NCBI GenBank assembly: GCA_958430865.1
Contig: CAUDNR010000461.1
Location: 5,455-31,171 of the forward strand
DNA: 25,717 bases
Reading direction: 5' to 3'
Origin: Entrophospora sp. SA101
Lineage: Eukaryota > Glomeromycota > Glomeromycetes > Entrophosporales > Entrophosporaceae
The position numbers and the translations under genes were made by a program. Positions 1 to 9,266 of the stretch are shown piece by piece (within the stretch, counting starts at the first letter, position 1; the number at the start of each line of letters is the position of its first letter). The notes under the pieces were generated by a model that saw nothing but the letters and a program-made list of their open reading frames with translations, did not search any database and was not told where the DNA came from.

Positions 1-478
1 AAAAATCCGCACATATGATTTTTTATATGTGTGCTCAACTATGTTTGTGTTTATTATAATTTGTAACACCCCAACCAAATATGCTCTGGTTTGGCTAACT
101 TTTGAGGGCATAGCTTACCTTGTTGGATCTAGGAAAGAACACTGTCAGGACATAGCCAACAAATCTGTCTGACCTAGTCTAACAAGGTGTAGCCTCATCC
201 TAACTCAAGTATCCGCTAAATGATAGGATGGTCTGAAAAAGCAAAAGTATAGAGTATTTTCTACTCATATGAATCATATGATGACTGATCCTCACCTTTG
301 CTGGGATAAATTATATATAAATTATACCTAGAAAAGGGTAGCCTGGCATGATTATGTCCCATCCTATCTAATAAATCAACCTCATTTCATTTTTAAAAAT
401 AAGCAAGTGAGTACTCCCAAGATAATCATTCATTTCAACTGGGTATAATTGGTGAAAAAAAAGGACACATATATTGAA
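1..478. other. No gene seen; two small hairpins
   Basis: No coding stretch is recognisable. Two imperfect hairpins can be read. One has arms at about 118-134 (CCTTGTTGGATCTAGG) and 178-192 (the inverse with one or two differences). The second pairs CATCCTA near 197 with TAGGATG near 222. They may belong to a decayed repeat, but no element boundaries were identified. Confidence 0.4.
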
Positions 479-822
479 TCAATATCTCATCTTCTTATCT
501 AAAATTGATACAATTTCTCTGATCTCTTCTAAAGTCCTGGAATCTTTTTTTTTCATATGATTTTAGAGAAGCATTATAGATTTTCCTTTTCAGAACTTTA
601 TTGTAAAGCCCAATCTTCAAAATGATTTAATGATCATTCTTCAAAAGAAAAGGTGTAAAAATACCTGGAATATAGCCACTTTGATCTCTGTATATCTTGG
701 ATAAAAGGAATTAATCTTTCCTGTGAAAACTTGCCTGCAAAGAAAGGACCTAATAAGTCATTCAACCAACCAACAATGTGTATGTTGTGCATGAAATTGG
801 AATCTGCTTCAATTTAAAATTC
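479..822 (-). pseudogene. Decayed or partial two-exon gene of unknown family
   Basis: On the minus strand an open stretch at about 822-665 reads ...NFMHNIHIVGWLNDLLG..., and continues ...GKFSQERLIPFIQDIQ.... It ends at a good donor (CCAG|GTATTT). After a 128-nt intron ending CCAG, a second exon (536-479) restores an Arg codon and reads TLEEIREIVSILDKKMRY before TGA. Matching phase and real splice sites support a former coding sequence. I do not recognise the family. The 5' side stops at an in-frame TAA about five bases inside the boundary of the Tc1-like element (828-2264), so the upstream part was probably separated by that insertion or lies beyond it. It could be a remnant of another transposon ORF. 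Confidence 0.35.
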
Positions 823-827
823 ATATA

Positions 828-2264
828 CAGTGTAACTATACATGAAGTCGAAATTAAAACCCCAAAGTCGAAATGTTTCGACTTGAGGAAACTACATAGT
901 AAAAATCAGTTTTGACCTTATTTTGACCCTATTTCGACCAGATCTGCAAATGGTCAAAATAGTTTTGACTTCATGTATAAGTGTAACAAAAAAAACTGGA
1001 AATCTTTTATTTATTTTGTTCTCAATAATGGTTGAATGAAAATAGATAAAAATATATTGAAAAGAAAGCTGGAAATCAGAAGTTTTTATTAATATAAATT
1101 TTATATGAAACTTATTTTAATTGCTTTTAATATTAGGCAATGAAGTTAATTTTATTCCATTTAAAAATTCAATTATAAAAATCAGCAAATTCATTTCTCA
1201 CTAATTTGCCAAAAAAATTCATTGGAGTTTTTTAGCATTCATACAGCATAGATAAAAATCCTATCATTGACTGTTATGGTATTACAAAAATCAAGTGAGA
1301 TTGACCAATGAAAATTGAAATTAAAAATCACATGTGCTTCCAAAAAAATTAATTAACATTTACTCGAGAAAAATGTATAATAGTTCAATTTTATTTATTA
1401 TTCAATATTCTCTCTTCTTATTTTAAACTGGGGACTGGTAAAAAGAATTCTCATACAAAAACCATTTTCTGCAAAAAAAATTAAATAATCTTTTGTCTAT
1501 TAATTGTTAATCAGTAAAAAAACTAAAATAACATAAAATAATATAGAGAATAGTTAAAACTTTGGTTATTCTATAACTCAATGGAAATATAATGTCATAA
1601 TATGCTGAATTGGCAAGTGTTTATTTCACATGAAATTTTTGGATTCCGTTCAAAGAAAATTAAAATGTAGGTCATTGATAAATTTGGATGTTATGAATGT
1701 AATAAAGCGAAATTTAGAGCAAACGGCATTACTAATAAAAGTCAAAACTCAGCGTGGAACAGGAAAAGTTATTAATGGATCAGAAATAAACAATAGTAAT
1801 ATAACATTTGTGCAAAGTTTGAGGTGGCGTTATTCAATATGGGGCGCGCCACTTTTCTAAGTGACATTTTTTCGATTTTACAATACTCTTCACATATAAA
1901 TTGTCGATCGTCTCTATTAAATGTGTGTGACCAATCTATCCAATGATATGATTTTTATCTATGCTCATGTGTCTTGCTTAACAAACTCACCAAAAATTTT
2001 AGTGTTTCAATATATGAACATTGTTGAATAATCATCACATAACTAATAGCGCATTTTTAAATTGAAGTCTTCATGAATAAATTTTGAGCTTAAAATAATT
2101 GACTTTCAAAAATCCGATTTAAATCAAATCAGCATCTCAATCTTTGTGATAAGTTCAGAAATGATCTCTATATAGAATGTAGTGGCAATTGGCTGCTAGA
2201 AAAAACAAAAAAATCATTTTTCTAAATTGCACCAAAAAAATTCCGGTTTTTTTGTTACACACTG
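828..2264. mobile_element. Tc1/mariner-like non-autonomous element with TA target duplication
   Basis: The left end is TA|CAGTGTAAC and the right end is GTTACACACTG|TA, so the ends are inverted copies flanked by TA, the Tc1/mariner signature. After removing the nested insertion (837-987) the left end reads CAGTGTAACAAAAAAAACTGG, matching the right-end inverse CAGTGTGTAACAAAAAAACC with small differences. Weaker inverted similarity continues inward for about 300 bp: GCATAGATAAAAATC at about 1248 is matched in inverse near 1950-1965. Without the insertion the element is about 1.29 kb, near the family's usual length. I see no DDE/D transposase in it; the longest open frame (1630-1860, 76 aa) is unrecognised. 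A GC-rich patch (GGGGCGCGCCAC near 1840) forms a small hairpin with GTGGCG and stands out in AT-rich DNA. Confidence 0.7.
837..979. mobile_element. 143-bp MITE with perfect 8-bp target duplication, nested in the Tc1-like left end
   Basis: The element begins TATACATGAAGTC and ends GACTTCATGTATA, exact inverse ends extending to about 17 bp with one mismatch. It is flanked on both sides by the identical octamer AGTGTAAC (829-836 and 980-987). An 8-bp duplication is typical of hAT- or P-type transposases; the terminal bases TA rather than CA make family assignment uncertain. The interior has repeated GTCGAAA / TTTCGAC and TTTGACC motifs and no coding capacity. The target octamer lies inside the terminal repeat of the larger element, so this insertion is the younger of the two. 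Confidence 0.8.
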
Positions 2265-2513
2265 TATATACCACTATTAATTAATTTCTATTATCTTCCT
2301 CTAAGACCAGGCTTGGCTGTTGCCATATGGCATTGAGTATTGATAGCCGGTGCTTGTGTGATGATTGCTTTGTGTTATATATACCCTCTAGAATAAAGTC
2401 GGTGTCTGCAACTGATTCAAAATTCTCCAACTTGGAAGGTTGCAACCTGGATTGTTGTTTTAAATTTTCCCTGAGTTGTTGTCTTGCTAATGGCACACCT
2501 ACTCACCAACAAC
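2265..2513 (-). other. Open frame beside a transposon boundary; possible decayed exon
   Basis: A 71-codon open frame on the minus strand ends with TAA at 2281, directly next to the Tc1-like element. Its sequence (RQQLRENLKQQSRLQPSKL..., ...FESVADTDFILEGIYNTK...) is polar and not recognised. A possible acceptor (GTGAGTAG) lies just upstream. The neighbouring duplicated segment contains intron-like sequence with a GTATGTTATAT donor on the same strand, so this could be a terminal exon of a decayed gene. The complementary plus-strand frame (2327-2530) is equally open. Evidence is insufficient for a gene call. Confidence 0.15.
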
Positions 2514-2878
2514 CTACCCCATTTAAATAACAAATTCAGCTGGTCAAATAAAGATTAAAGAAAGAGAGAATTTATGAAAATGATTAACTTACATATAACA
2601 TACCGAGTCATTTCATTTTACAGCCTTCACCTTAATTCCTGGCTATCACAATAGGAGTGGGCAGAGTCAAATTGCCTCCCTGTATTTGTAACGCACATGC
2701 TTTCATTAAGCTACGCTCCTTTAACCTAGGGTGGGTTATATGGGCAAAAGCCCCCATTTAAAAAATAACATATTCAGCTTGTCAAATAAAAATTAAAGAA
2801 GCAGAAAATGATTAATTTATATATAACATACCAAACAAAATCTGAACCATTTTATTTTAGAGACTTCCTCCTAATATC
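2514..2878. repeat. Direct duplication of ~125 bp, copies at 2514-2638 and 2751-2878
   Basis: The two stretches align along their length. Shared blocks include CCATTTAAA, AATTCAGCT or ATTCAGCTT, GTCAAATAAA, ATTAAAGAA, AAAATGATTAA and ATATAACATACC, with small indels. Read on the minus strand each copy carries the donor-like GTATGTTATAT after an AT-rich exon-like end, as if an exon-intron junction had been duplicated. The copies are offset by about 237 bp and the space between them holds the tRNA-like sequence (2653-2720). Divergence suggests an old event. Confidence 0.6.
2653..2720 (-). tRNA. Degenerate tRNA-Val(TAC)-like sequence, probably a tRNA pseudogene or SINE head
   Basis: On the minus strand a cloverleaf can be folded by eye. 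The acceptor stem AGGAGCG / CACTCCT has 6 of 7 pairs. The D stem GCTT/AAGC is perfect with a short 5-base loop. The anticodon stem TGTGC/ATACA is weak, with one mismatch and a wobble, and the loop GTTACAA gives anticodon TAC. The T stem GGCAA/CTGCC has 4 of 5 pairs with loop TTTGACT. The A-box region reads TAGCTTAATGA; the B-box region AATTTGACTCT is poor. At 68 nt with several defects it is unlikely to be a working tRNA, and a tRNA-derived SINE head or pseudogene is more likely. A second copy of the anticodon-arm 14-mer (CATGTGCGTTACAA on minus) occurs at about 3834-3847. Confidence 0.45.
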
Positions 2879-4023
2879 AGAGCCCAAATGCAATTTCAGG
2901 TTCACCAATCTCACTCTGAATTGCAACTTCCTGTTGAAATGAGTTGCAGATTCTTGTTGCTTTGATGGATCTGGATGTTTATGTATATCTAACATTACTA
3001 CTCTTCAAAATGTTGTAAAGTTGCAGCTTGGTCACAGAGAGCCATCTTTACCCTAGAGGTAGGATCATTGTAGACAAATTTCATCTAACGTGCCAGCAAG
3101 CCTTCTCTGGTCTGGGTGCTGTGAAGGAAGATTACTAAAAAGTGCGCTTGACAATTGGTGCAGTCTCGGTAAATTCAAGGGCATGTTCACCCCCGGTGTT
3201 TATCCAATGATGGAGATAACAACCGAAAATGAAGCAACCTGATAAAAGGATGACATACTTGAGGCTAAAAATTGAGGATTGTTTTTGCGACATAGGTTTA
3301 TTTGTTTTCGTGGGAAGTTTGGACTAAGCCATAGACATATAAGCCTAAATAACTGACCAATATCCCTCCCTTTGCTTGCGAAAAGAAAAATTTATTAAAT
3401 ATGATCAGGATACGGATATTATTCCGTGCCTGTAGATCCAAATCCACCACACGTAATGTTAAGTGTAGGGTCAACAACACTCACTAAGCAACTCCGCCAT
3501 CTCAGTCACCAACTCAAAATAAATCCATCACCAACTCAACCACCATCATCAAGAACACAAGTCACAATACACCTTGAACATATCGGATAATGATGACGGG
3601 ATGTTGTCAATTCCAGCCCTGCCTATCATCAATATCAGGTTGTTTTGTTTTTTTAGTAATAATATTTAAAACTCTACAATTTGCAATTGGAAGTGCGCGC
3701 GCACACAAAGAAAAGGAACCAAGTAAATAGAAACTTGAACACCAAAATTTTCTGCAATACTTGGTCGATGCAATTTATTTACTAATCCTTTGTAAAAAGT
3801 AATAATAATAATACGTATCATCATAAATATTGTAACGCACATGTAACTTATGGAGTCAGATGCATTCACATTCAAGGGAAGGATTATTTAACTAAGGGAA
3901 AATACATAATGATTTTAATATAAATATTAGATATTAAAAAATTACAAGATAAAACTATCAGAGCAATCACATGGGTAGCCATTGTTGGGTATTACCTATT
4001 CTTTGGTCACTCTTTATGTAAAT
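2879..4023. other. No gene recognised
   Basis: Base composition is less AT-rich here than in flanking DNA. Short minus-strand open stretches exist (for example a basic and polar one at about 2850-2970 ending next to the duplicated donor), but no family is visible. 3480-3600 is rich in CACCAACTCA-like words on the plus strand. The 14-mer shared with the tRNA-like sequence lies near 3840. Confidence 0.4.
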
Positions 4024-4326
4024 CTATTTTATAATATTATTACTCTTGCTAATATTAGTATCTTCTTCATCTTCTATATCATCCTCCCTCTCAATTTTTT
4101 TCTTCTTTTCTTTATCAATTCTCTATGGTTTCCTTCTAGGATTCATTTTTTTGTTGATAGAAGATTTTTGCATTAAAGGCAGCAATTCCACCACATAGTC
4201 TATTTCACCAAATGAAAAAAAAAAGGATCAGTTCAGTCATTTCATCAAGAATCCTCCCACAACTTTTAAATTTCCATTAGATTGATTACCAGTTGGTTTA
4301 CTGCTTGATTTGCGTTTTTCTGGGTT
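4024..4326 (-). pseudogene. Remnant with stop codons; basic then charged low-complexity tail
   Basis: Minus-strand reading gives NPEKRKSSSKPTGNQSNGN and VVGGFLMK, then a stop. After a shift it reads VVELLPLMQKSSINKK followed by MNPRRKP, an in-frame TAG, and IDKEKKKKIEREDDIEDEED with a short tail to TAG at 4024. The long uninterrupted charged stretches either side of single stops look like a decayed coding region rather than chance, but I cannot name the family. The complementary plus frame (3982-4176) is a shadow. Confidence 0.25.
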
Positions 4327-4972
4327 CTACTAGATTAACTATTCTATAGGTTTGATAATATACTAAAAAGCCAAAGAATAGTCCGATCAACAATCCATAA
4401 AAAAAATTTTACTTGTGGAAGGCAAAGATTTGGTTTGTTTTATAACGCTGAGTTTTGTTTTAGAACTGTAAAATAGCAATAAGAATTATGGCTATGATTT
4501 TTTTAATATTGTTAGTAAAGAATTTTTATTTCAACTTTAAATTTAAATAAAATTTTCTTTCCTATTATATTTCTTTGCAATTATTTTTGGGATTGATGTT
4601 AAAAAAAAAAGTTCTTAAAGTGTTAAACGCGATGGAATTTCCTCGAGACGTAACATGAGTCTTGGATTTTTAAAAAATAAAAATGGGCCTGTAATTTCCT
4701 GTGACATAAACGTTCACTTTGTCTGGTTTTGTTGGAGTATGCCCCATATAATCAATTTATATTTGTATCTTTATTTATTTGCCATCCTTATTGAAGATAA
4801 TTAAATAATAATTTCAGAAAAATTAAGATAAAATTCCCGAGCTTAAAATCCAAAAATCCAAAAATCAGTATTCCTTTATAGATATACATATAAAAAATAT
4901 TATAAATCTAAACTTGAAATTCCTTTAATTATTTGGTTGTTCTAAATTATATTTTTTATGATTATATATTAA
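4327..4972. other. No gene seen
   Basis: Very AT-rich spacer between the decayed repeat zone and the 3' end of the CTNNBL1 gene. Its right side presumably contains the 3' UTR and polyadenylation region of that minus-strand gene. No repeat boundary was identified. Confidence 0.4.
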
Positions 4973-7952
4973 TTAAAAAATAAATGTAACGTTGAATTGA
5001 TTTTTTTCAAAAAACCATTTTTGAAAATCATTAATACCTTCTAAAACAGTTTCAACGTCGTTTGCATCAATTATATTACGACCAGTTTGATTCGAAAGAG
5101 TTTCAATGTGTTCTTTGATCTGATCGAATGAAAGAGAAAAATAATCATTTTCACTATCAGATTTTTTTAATAAATAGGATGTTGGAAATGTATAATTTTC
5201 CAATGTCTATTTATGATGATATTATACAATATGTAATACTAATGATGCCAAAAGATATATTTACTTTAGGTTCGTCTTTACTAATCCATGTAATAATTTG
5301 ATCGATTGATTGTAGCGTAAATAATCCTCCTTCTAATCTTTTTAAATAAAATTCTTCCTCGTCAATCTCATCACTTTCATCATCATCTGCTAATTTCTAG
5401 GATGCAGTATATATATATATATATGTAGTAACAGTTAAGAATTACCAATTATTAGAGTCCAAATAATGACAATAAGGATCAACATTCATCTTACATTTTT
5501 TTCTTCCTCTATTTGCTCATCAACAACTTTCACCTTTGATTCATAACTTTTTTTTAATTCCAACAACTTTTCAACCTTCTCATAATCATTCTCTATAAAC
5601 TTATTAACCAATCTTAATCTATGTTCGCTATTCTCTGGTAGATTTTTAAATAATGAAACAATAATTCCAATAATATGTTCTGTACATATACATGGGAATT
5701 TTATTAAAATAAAGCTTATTTATATTTTGTTTAAAAAAAAAGTCAATGTGTAATAATTATTGTTATCAATACCTTCTTCCTCGATTTCTGAAAATCCTTT
5801 ATAGCTTTTTTTAAGTTTTTTATTTCCCTAACAAAATAACACAATATGTGTATTTATGAAATTTTTAAAATCTTTTGAATTTTATTACAACATAATATAT
5901 GCCACAGGTATAAATCATAAAAATATATTAATACCTTGCCCATAAACGAAGCAAATAATGTTTTTAAGCCAAATATTTCAACAAATTTTTCACAGTTGGC
6001 CAGACCTTCAGGTGTTGATAATGCATGATCCAAAACTTTTACAGCACGAGTACGAGACATCATTTTTTCTCTAAACAACAAATATATATATATAAACTTA
6101 TTTAAAATAAAGATATCAAAAAAAAAATTCACATAAAACTCACCTCATCATAATTAACATTAATTCTACGCCTTCACCTTCCAAGAATTTTTGTTTGATT
6201 TCAAGCTCTGATAATGATAAACATAATATATCAAAGAAATTTTCCATCATCTCAGTCTCATCAGCATCCCTGGGATCTTTACGTTTATATGTCTTTTTTT
6301 TAAATGTATATATATTCGTATATATTGTTAGATGAAATGATTATAAGCATAATTAAATACAATAATAACAATAATCGTACATTAAGTGCTCGAAGAAGTA
6401 CATCAACACCTCCTAACTCTCCCATTTTTATTCTGTTAGCTAATTGACACATAAAATAAAACGAATCATTGAAATTATTTAATTAAAAAATTCTTCAATA
6501 TCGTTCAATTTAGCAAATAATCACGAGGCGTTGAATCAACCCACAACGGCCGCGCTTTATGTACCTCGACTATTCTGTAATAATATAGCCAAGATTTCGC
6601 TAGCATACTGTTTATTGGAATCAAATCCTTTGACCTTGACTCTGGTAAGTAACCATTGCAGTAAATTAGTACCATTCACAATTTTTTCAGAATAGGTCGG
6701 ATCCAATGAAGTGAGGTTTTCAACAACACCTAATAAATAATCAAAAATATATATTTTCAAATGCATTAGAACAAGAAAAAACGACTCAAAAATTATAAAG
6801 ATTTTGAATAAATAAATAGCATAGGTACCAAGCGTATTGAAAACTCCTTGTTTTTCAGTTTGCTCATTTTCATCGAATCTAGCAAGATTTTGTACCAACA
6901 ATTCTGGAACTTGATTTTCAACCTTTTAGATTTTTTTTTTTTTTTGTAAAAAAAAAAAAAAAGGAAAGATCGAAAAAGAAAATAAATAAAGTTACTAAAA
7001 CATTATTATTTTAAGAATTAACCATCATCATACCTTCATCCAAAACTATACATTTAATATATATATTACCAATGCGTCGATAAAAACTTTCATAGACTCT
7101 TCATTATCTTCTGATACGATATCATCATCTGTTAATTCATTCAACAATTCCACTACGTCTATTACTATATCAGTATTTTCATGACTTAAAAGTGAGGCAA
7201 GTAGTGTTATTGTGCCTAATTTAACCACTTGAGGATAAAGTTCTGGTGATTCTGAAAGTCTCAATAAATTTTTGATCTCTTCGTGAAGATCAGTTTCTGA
7301 ATCCAAAAATCTAAAAATCAAATTTTTTTAAAAATAAAATGTCATATAAAATATAATATTAAAAAAATATCAATTGTTCAAGAAAATTCCTTACTTTGTA
7401 GGATCATCAGCAAATTTAACCCGAAGTTCTTGATTTTTTGTAATCACCTTCTCAAATTTTATAATCATTTTACGAACATTAGATAAATTTAAATTTTCTG
7501 GCTTAGAATCGAATCAAATACATATATAAATGTTAATTAATCGATGGTATTCAAAAAAACGATATGAAAGACGAGTAGAAAATTTTTATTATCAATGTCA
7601 AGCCAACCTCGTTAACCTCAACTTGATCTACCATTTCTAAAATTTTTTTTTGTTCGTCAGTTAATCCACCACCAAAAAATCTTCCTCCCTCTTCCTCCTC
7701 TTCCAGATATGCATCCTCGTCTTCATCAATATAATATTCTCTTTCTTCTACTTCATCCAAAATTTGAACCATTTTTCCTTTACCTTTCGAAGATAATTTA
7801 CCAGTATGTGCAAGATCTTCTTCTTCTTCTTGTCCAGTTTGATTTCTTACTGCTTTCAAGACTTCTATGTCAGGATTTGCAGTTAATTTTCTTTTGTTTT
7901 TTCCACTTGGAATGGAATTTGATGGAATTTTAAAAAGTTTATCAACATTCAT
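4973..7952 (-). CDS. CTNNBL1: Beta-catenin-like protein 1 orthologue (spliceosome-associated ARM-repeat protein), 12 exons
   Basis: CTNNBL1 is a nuclear ARM-repeat protein of the Prp19/CDC5L spliceosome complex. I read exons on the minus strand at 7952-7608, 7501-7395, 7310-7070, 6922-6829, 6729-6565, 6439-6381, 6292-6144, 6070-5935, 5827-5773, 5679-5495, 5396-5265 and 5119-4973. They total 1815 nt with consistent phases, giving 604 aa (human about 563). Family-like blocks run through the gene: IIKFEKVITKNQELRVKF; HENTDIVIDVVELLNELTD; PELLVQNLARFDENE; LLQWLLTRVKVKGFDSNKQY; EMMENFFDILC; SRTRAVKVLDHALSTPEG; EEEFYLKRLEGGLFTLQ. Exon 1 holds a basic, then very acidic, low-complexity N-terminus with FFGGGLTDEQKKILEMVD. 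The start is the first ATG, preceded by T-rich DNA. All introns are GT-AG; the first donor (GAG|GTTGGC) is weak. The last intron has two in-frame acceptors (see findings). Identification is firm; the exact C-terminus is less certain. Confidence 0.92.
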
Positions 7953-8244
7953 CTTTTTTTATTGACCTTTTTAAAATTTTCAAAATGTATCGTATGTATT
8001 TGAAGATAAAAATTGTTATGTACAAATTTAGAAATTTGTGTCAATTTCTTTTGTGATACAATGTTATCTTCCCTTCTTAAAAAAAAAAAATTTAAACATT
8101 TTTGTTTTTATCTTACAAAGAACAAAAAAAGGATACAAATTTAATAAATTACTAAAATTTTATACTACCAATTTAAAATTTAAAAATAATTTATTTTTAT
8201 TATATCTACAATCCATTATTATTTAATTTTTTTTTAAAAAAAAC
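7953..8244. promoter_or_regulatory. Shared divergent promoter region
   Basis: The 292 bp between the start codons of the minus-strand CTNNBL1 gene and the plus-strand CCCH zinc-finger gene must hold both 5' flanks. It is almost pure A/T with long A and T runs, including poly-T then poly-A directly before the plus-strand ATG at 8245. No named factor site is recognisable. Co-regulation is possible but not shown by sequence. Confidence 0.45.
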
Positions 8245-9266
8245 ATGACTCGTTTTAGTTACAGTAGTTATCTTAGTTTACCTGGTTTATCTAATTTTAG
8301 AAGACATGCAAATAGACCATCACCAATGCCAACCTCTTCACCTGTATTTCGAGGATCACGTAGATACTATCCTCCTAGTAGAAATATGAAGTTGGTCAAT
8401 AAACCCAAAAAAGATGAAAATTGTGTATTTTTTCAAAAATATGGTAAGTCAAAAGAGTCAAAAGATTACATTTTATACGTGTGTGTGTGTATATATGCTT
8501 GTATGTATGCAGCAAAATTTATTTTGGCACAAGGCAAGCTTTACGAATTTTACGAGGGAGTGTGTGTGTATGAGAAAAATCCACCATATCAACGATTGAA
8601 ACACACAGATAAAACCAATTCGAATAACGACGACGACAACAACAATTTAAATTATTTAAAAAAAAAAAAAATGTATATTTTGAAACATGCCTTATTTTTA
8701 AATATTTTTTTTAAAAAATTTTTTTTTTGGCTTTGAATTTAGGTGAATGTAAACAAGGAGAACGATGCACTTATAAACACGATCCAGAAAAAGTTGGAGT
8801 TTGTAAACATTGGTTGTATGGAAATGGTTGTACAAGAGAAAGATGTAGACTACAACATCAAAGTAATCCCAAAGTGATTCCTCATTGTAACTATTTTGTA
8901 ATTGGAAGATGCTTGAATAAGAAATGTAAATATACACATATCCATGTTAATTTTAGAGCAAAGATATGTAAACAATTTGCAAACGAAAGGTATTGTGAAA
9001 AGGGAGAGGAATGCATGTTCAGGCATAAATGGCTCCAACCTGGAGCAAAAGATACAATTGCAGATTCATCCGATGGTGAGTCAAAAGTTGTTAGTAAGCG
9101 TAAACGGAATGAAGTTGATGATGATGTAGATGTTTTTGCTGCTGGGTATAAGTATATACCTTTTAATATCAGTGAGGAAAAATTAAAAGAACATGAAGAA
9201 AGATGTGACAGATTGTTTGGGGATAAAACAAAAAGAAAGAAACTTAGATATTTCTCTGATATATAA
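8245..9266 (+). CDS. CCCH zinc-finger protein of the ZC3H3/Red5 type, two exons
   Basis: Exons 8245-8443 and 8743-9266 (donor ATG|GTAAGT, acceptor TTTAG|GTGAAT) give 240 aa; the junction codon is Gly67. Four CCCH fingers are visible: C60-C69-C75-H79, C87-C96-C101-H105, C115-C123-C128-H132 and C142-C151-C157-H161. Spacings are C-x7/8-C-x4/5-C-x3-H. The array pattern (GECKQGERCTYKHDPEKVGV and CKYTHIHVNF) resembles human ZC3H3 and fission yeast Red5, nuclear RNA-binding proteins linked to mRNA export and exosome-coupled decay. Human ZC3H3 has five fingers, this protein four. A basic stretch KRKRNE near residue 180 may be a nuclear signal, followed by an acidic DDDVDV and a charged C-terminus. 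The 299-nt intron is long for this window, holds GT/AT and GAC/AAC microsatellites, and happens to stay open in frame to 8733. Confidence 0.85.

Noticed and set aside
2327..2530. 67-codon plus-strand open frame beside the Tc1-like element.
   Set aside because: It has Cys- and Ser-rich content without motif or splice signals, and it is complementary to an equally open minus frame.
3820..3885. Second tRNA-like sequence sharing the 14-mer CATGTGCGTTACAA (minus).
   Set aside because: Only the anticodon arm can be matched; acceptor, D and T stems do not form by eye.
4973..5206. The segment LENYTF... to KWFFEKNQ resembles the C-terminal lid of Hsp70, suggesting a CTNNBL1-Hsp70 chimera.
   Set aside because: Using the stronger acceptor before 5119, the exon reads DEPK-IKEHIETLSNQTGRN and aligns directly with the normal CTNNBL1 C-terminus. 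The LENY part is then intronic and the Hsp70 similarity is too short to trust.
8245..8736. 163-codon frame reading through the first intron of the CCCH gene as the real product.
   Set aside because: The GTAAGT donor and TTTAG acceptor restore a complete C-x8-C-x5-C-x3-H finger across the junction, whereas the read-through is low-complexity sequence.
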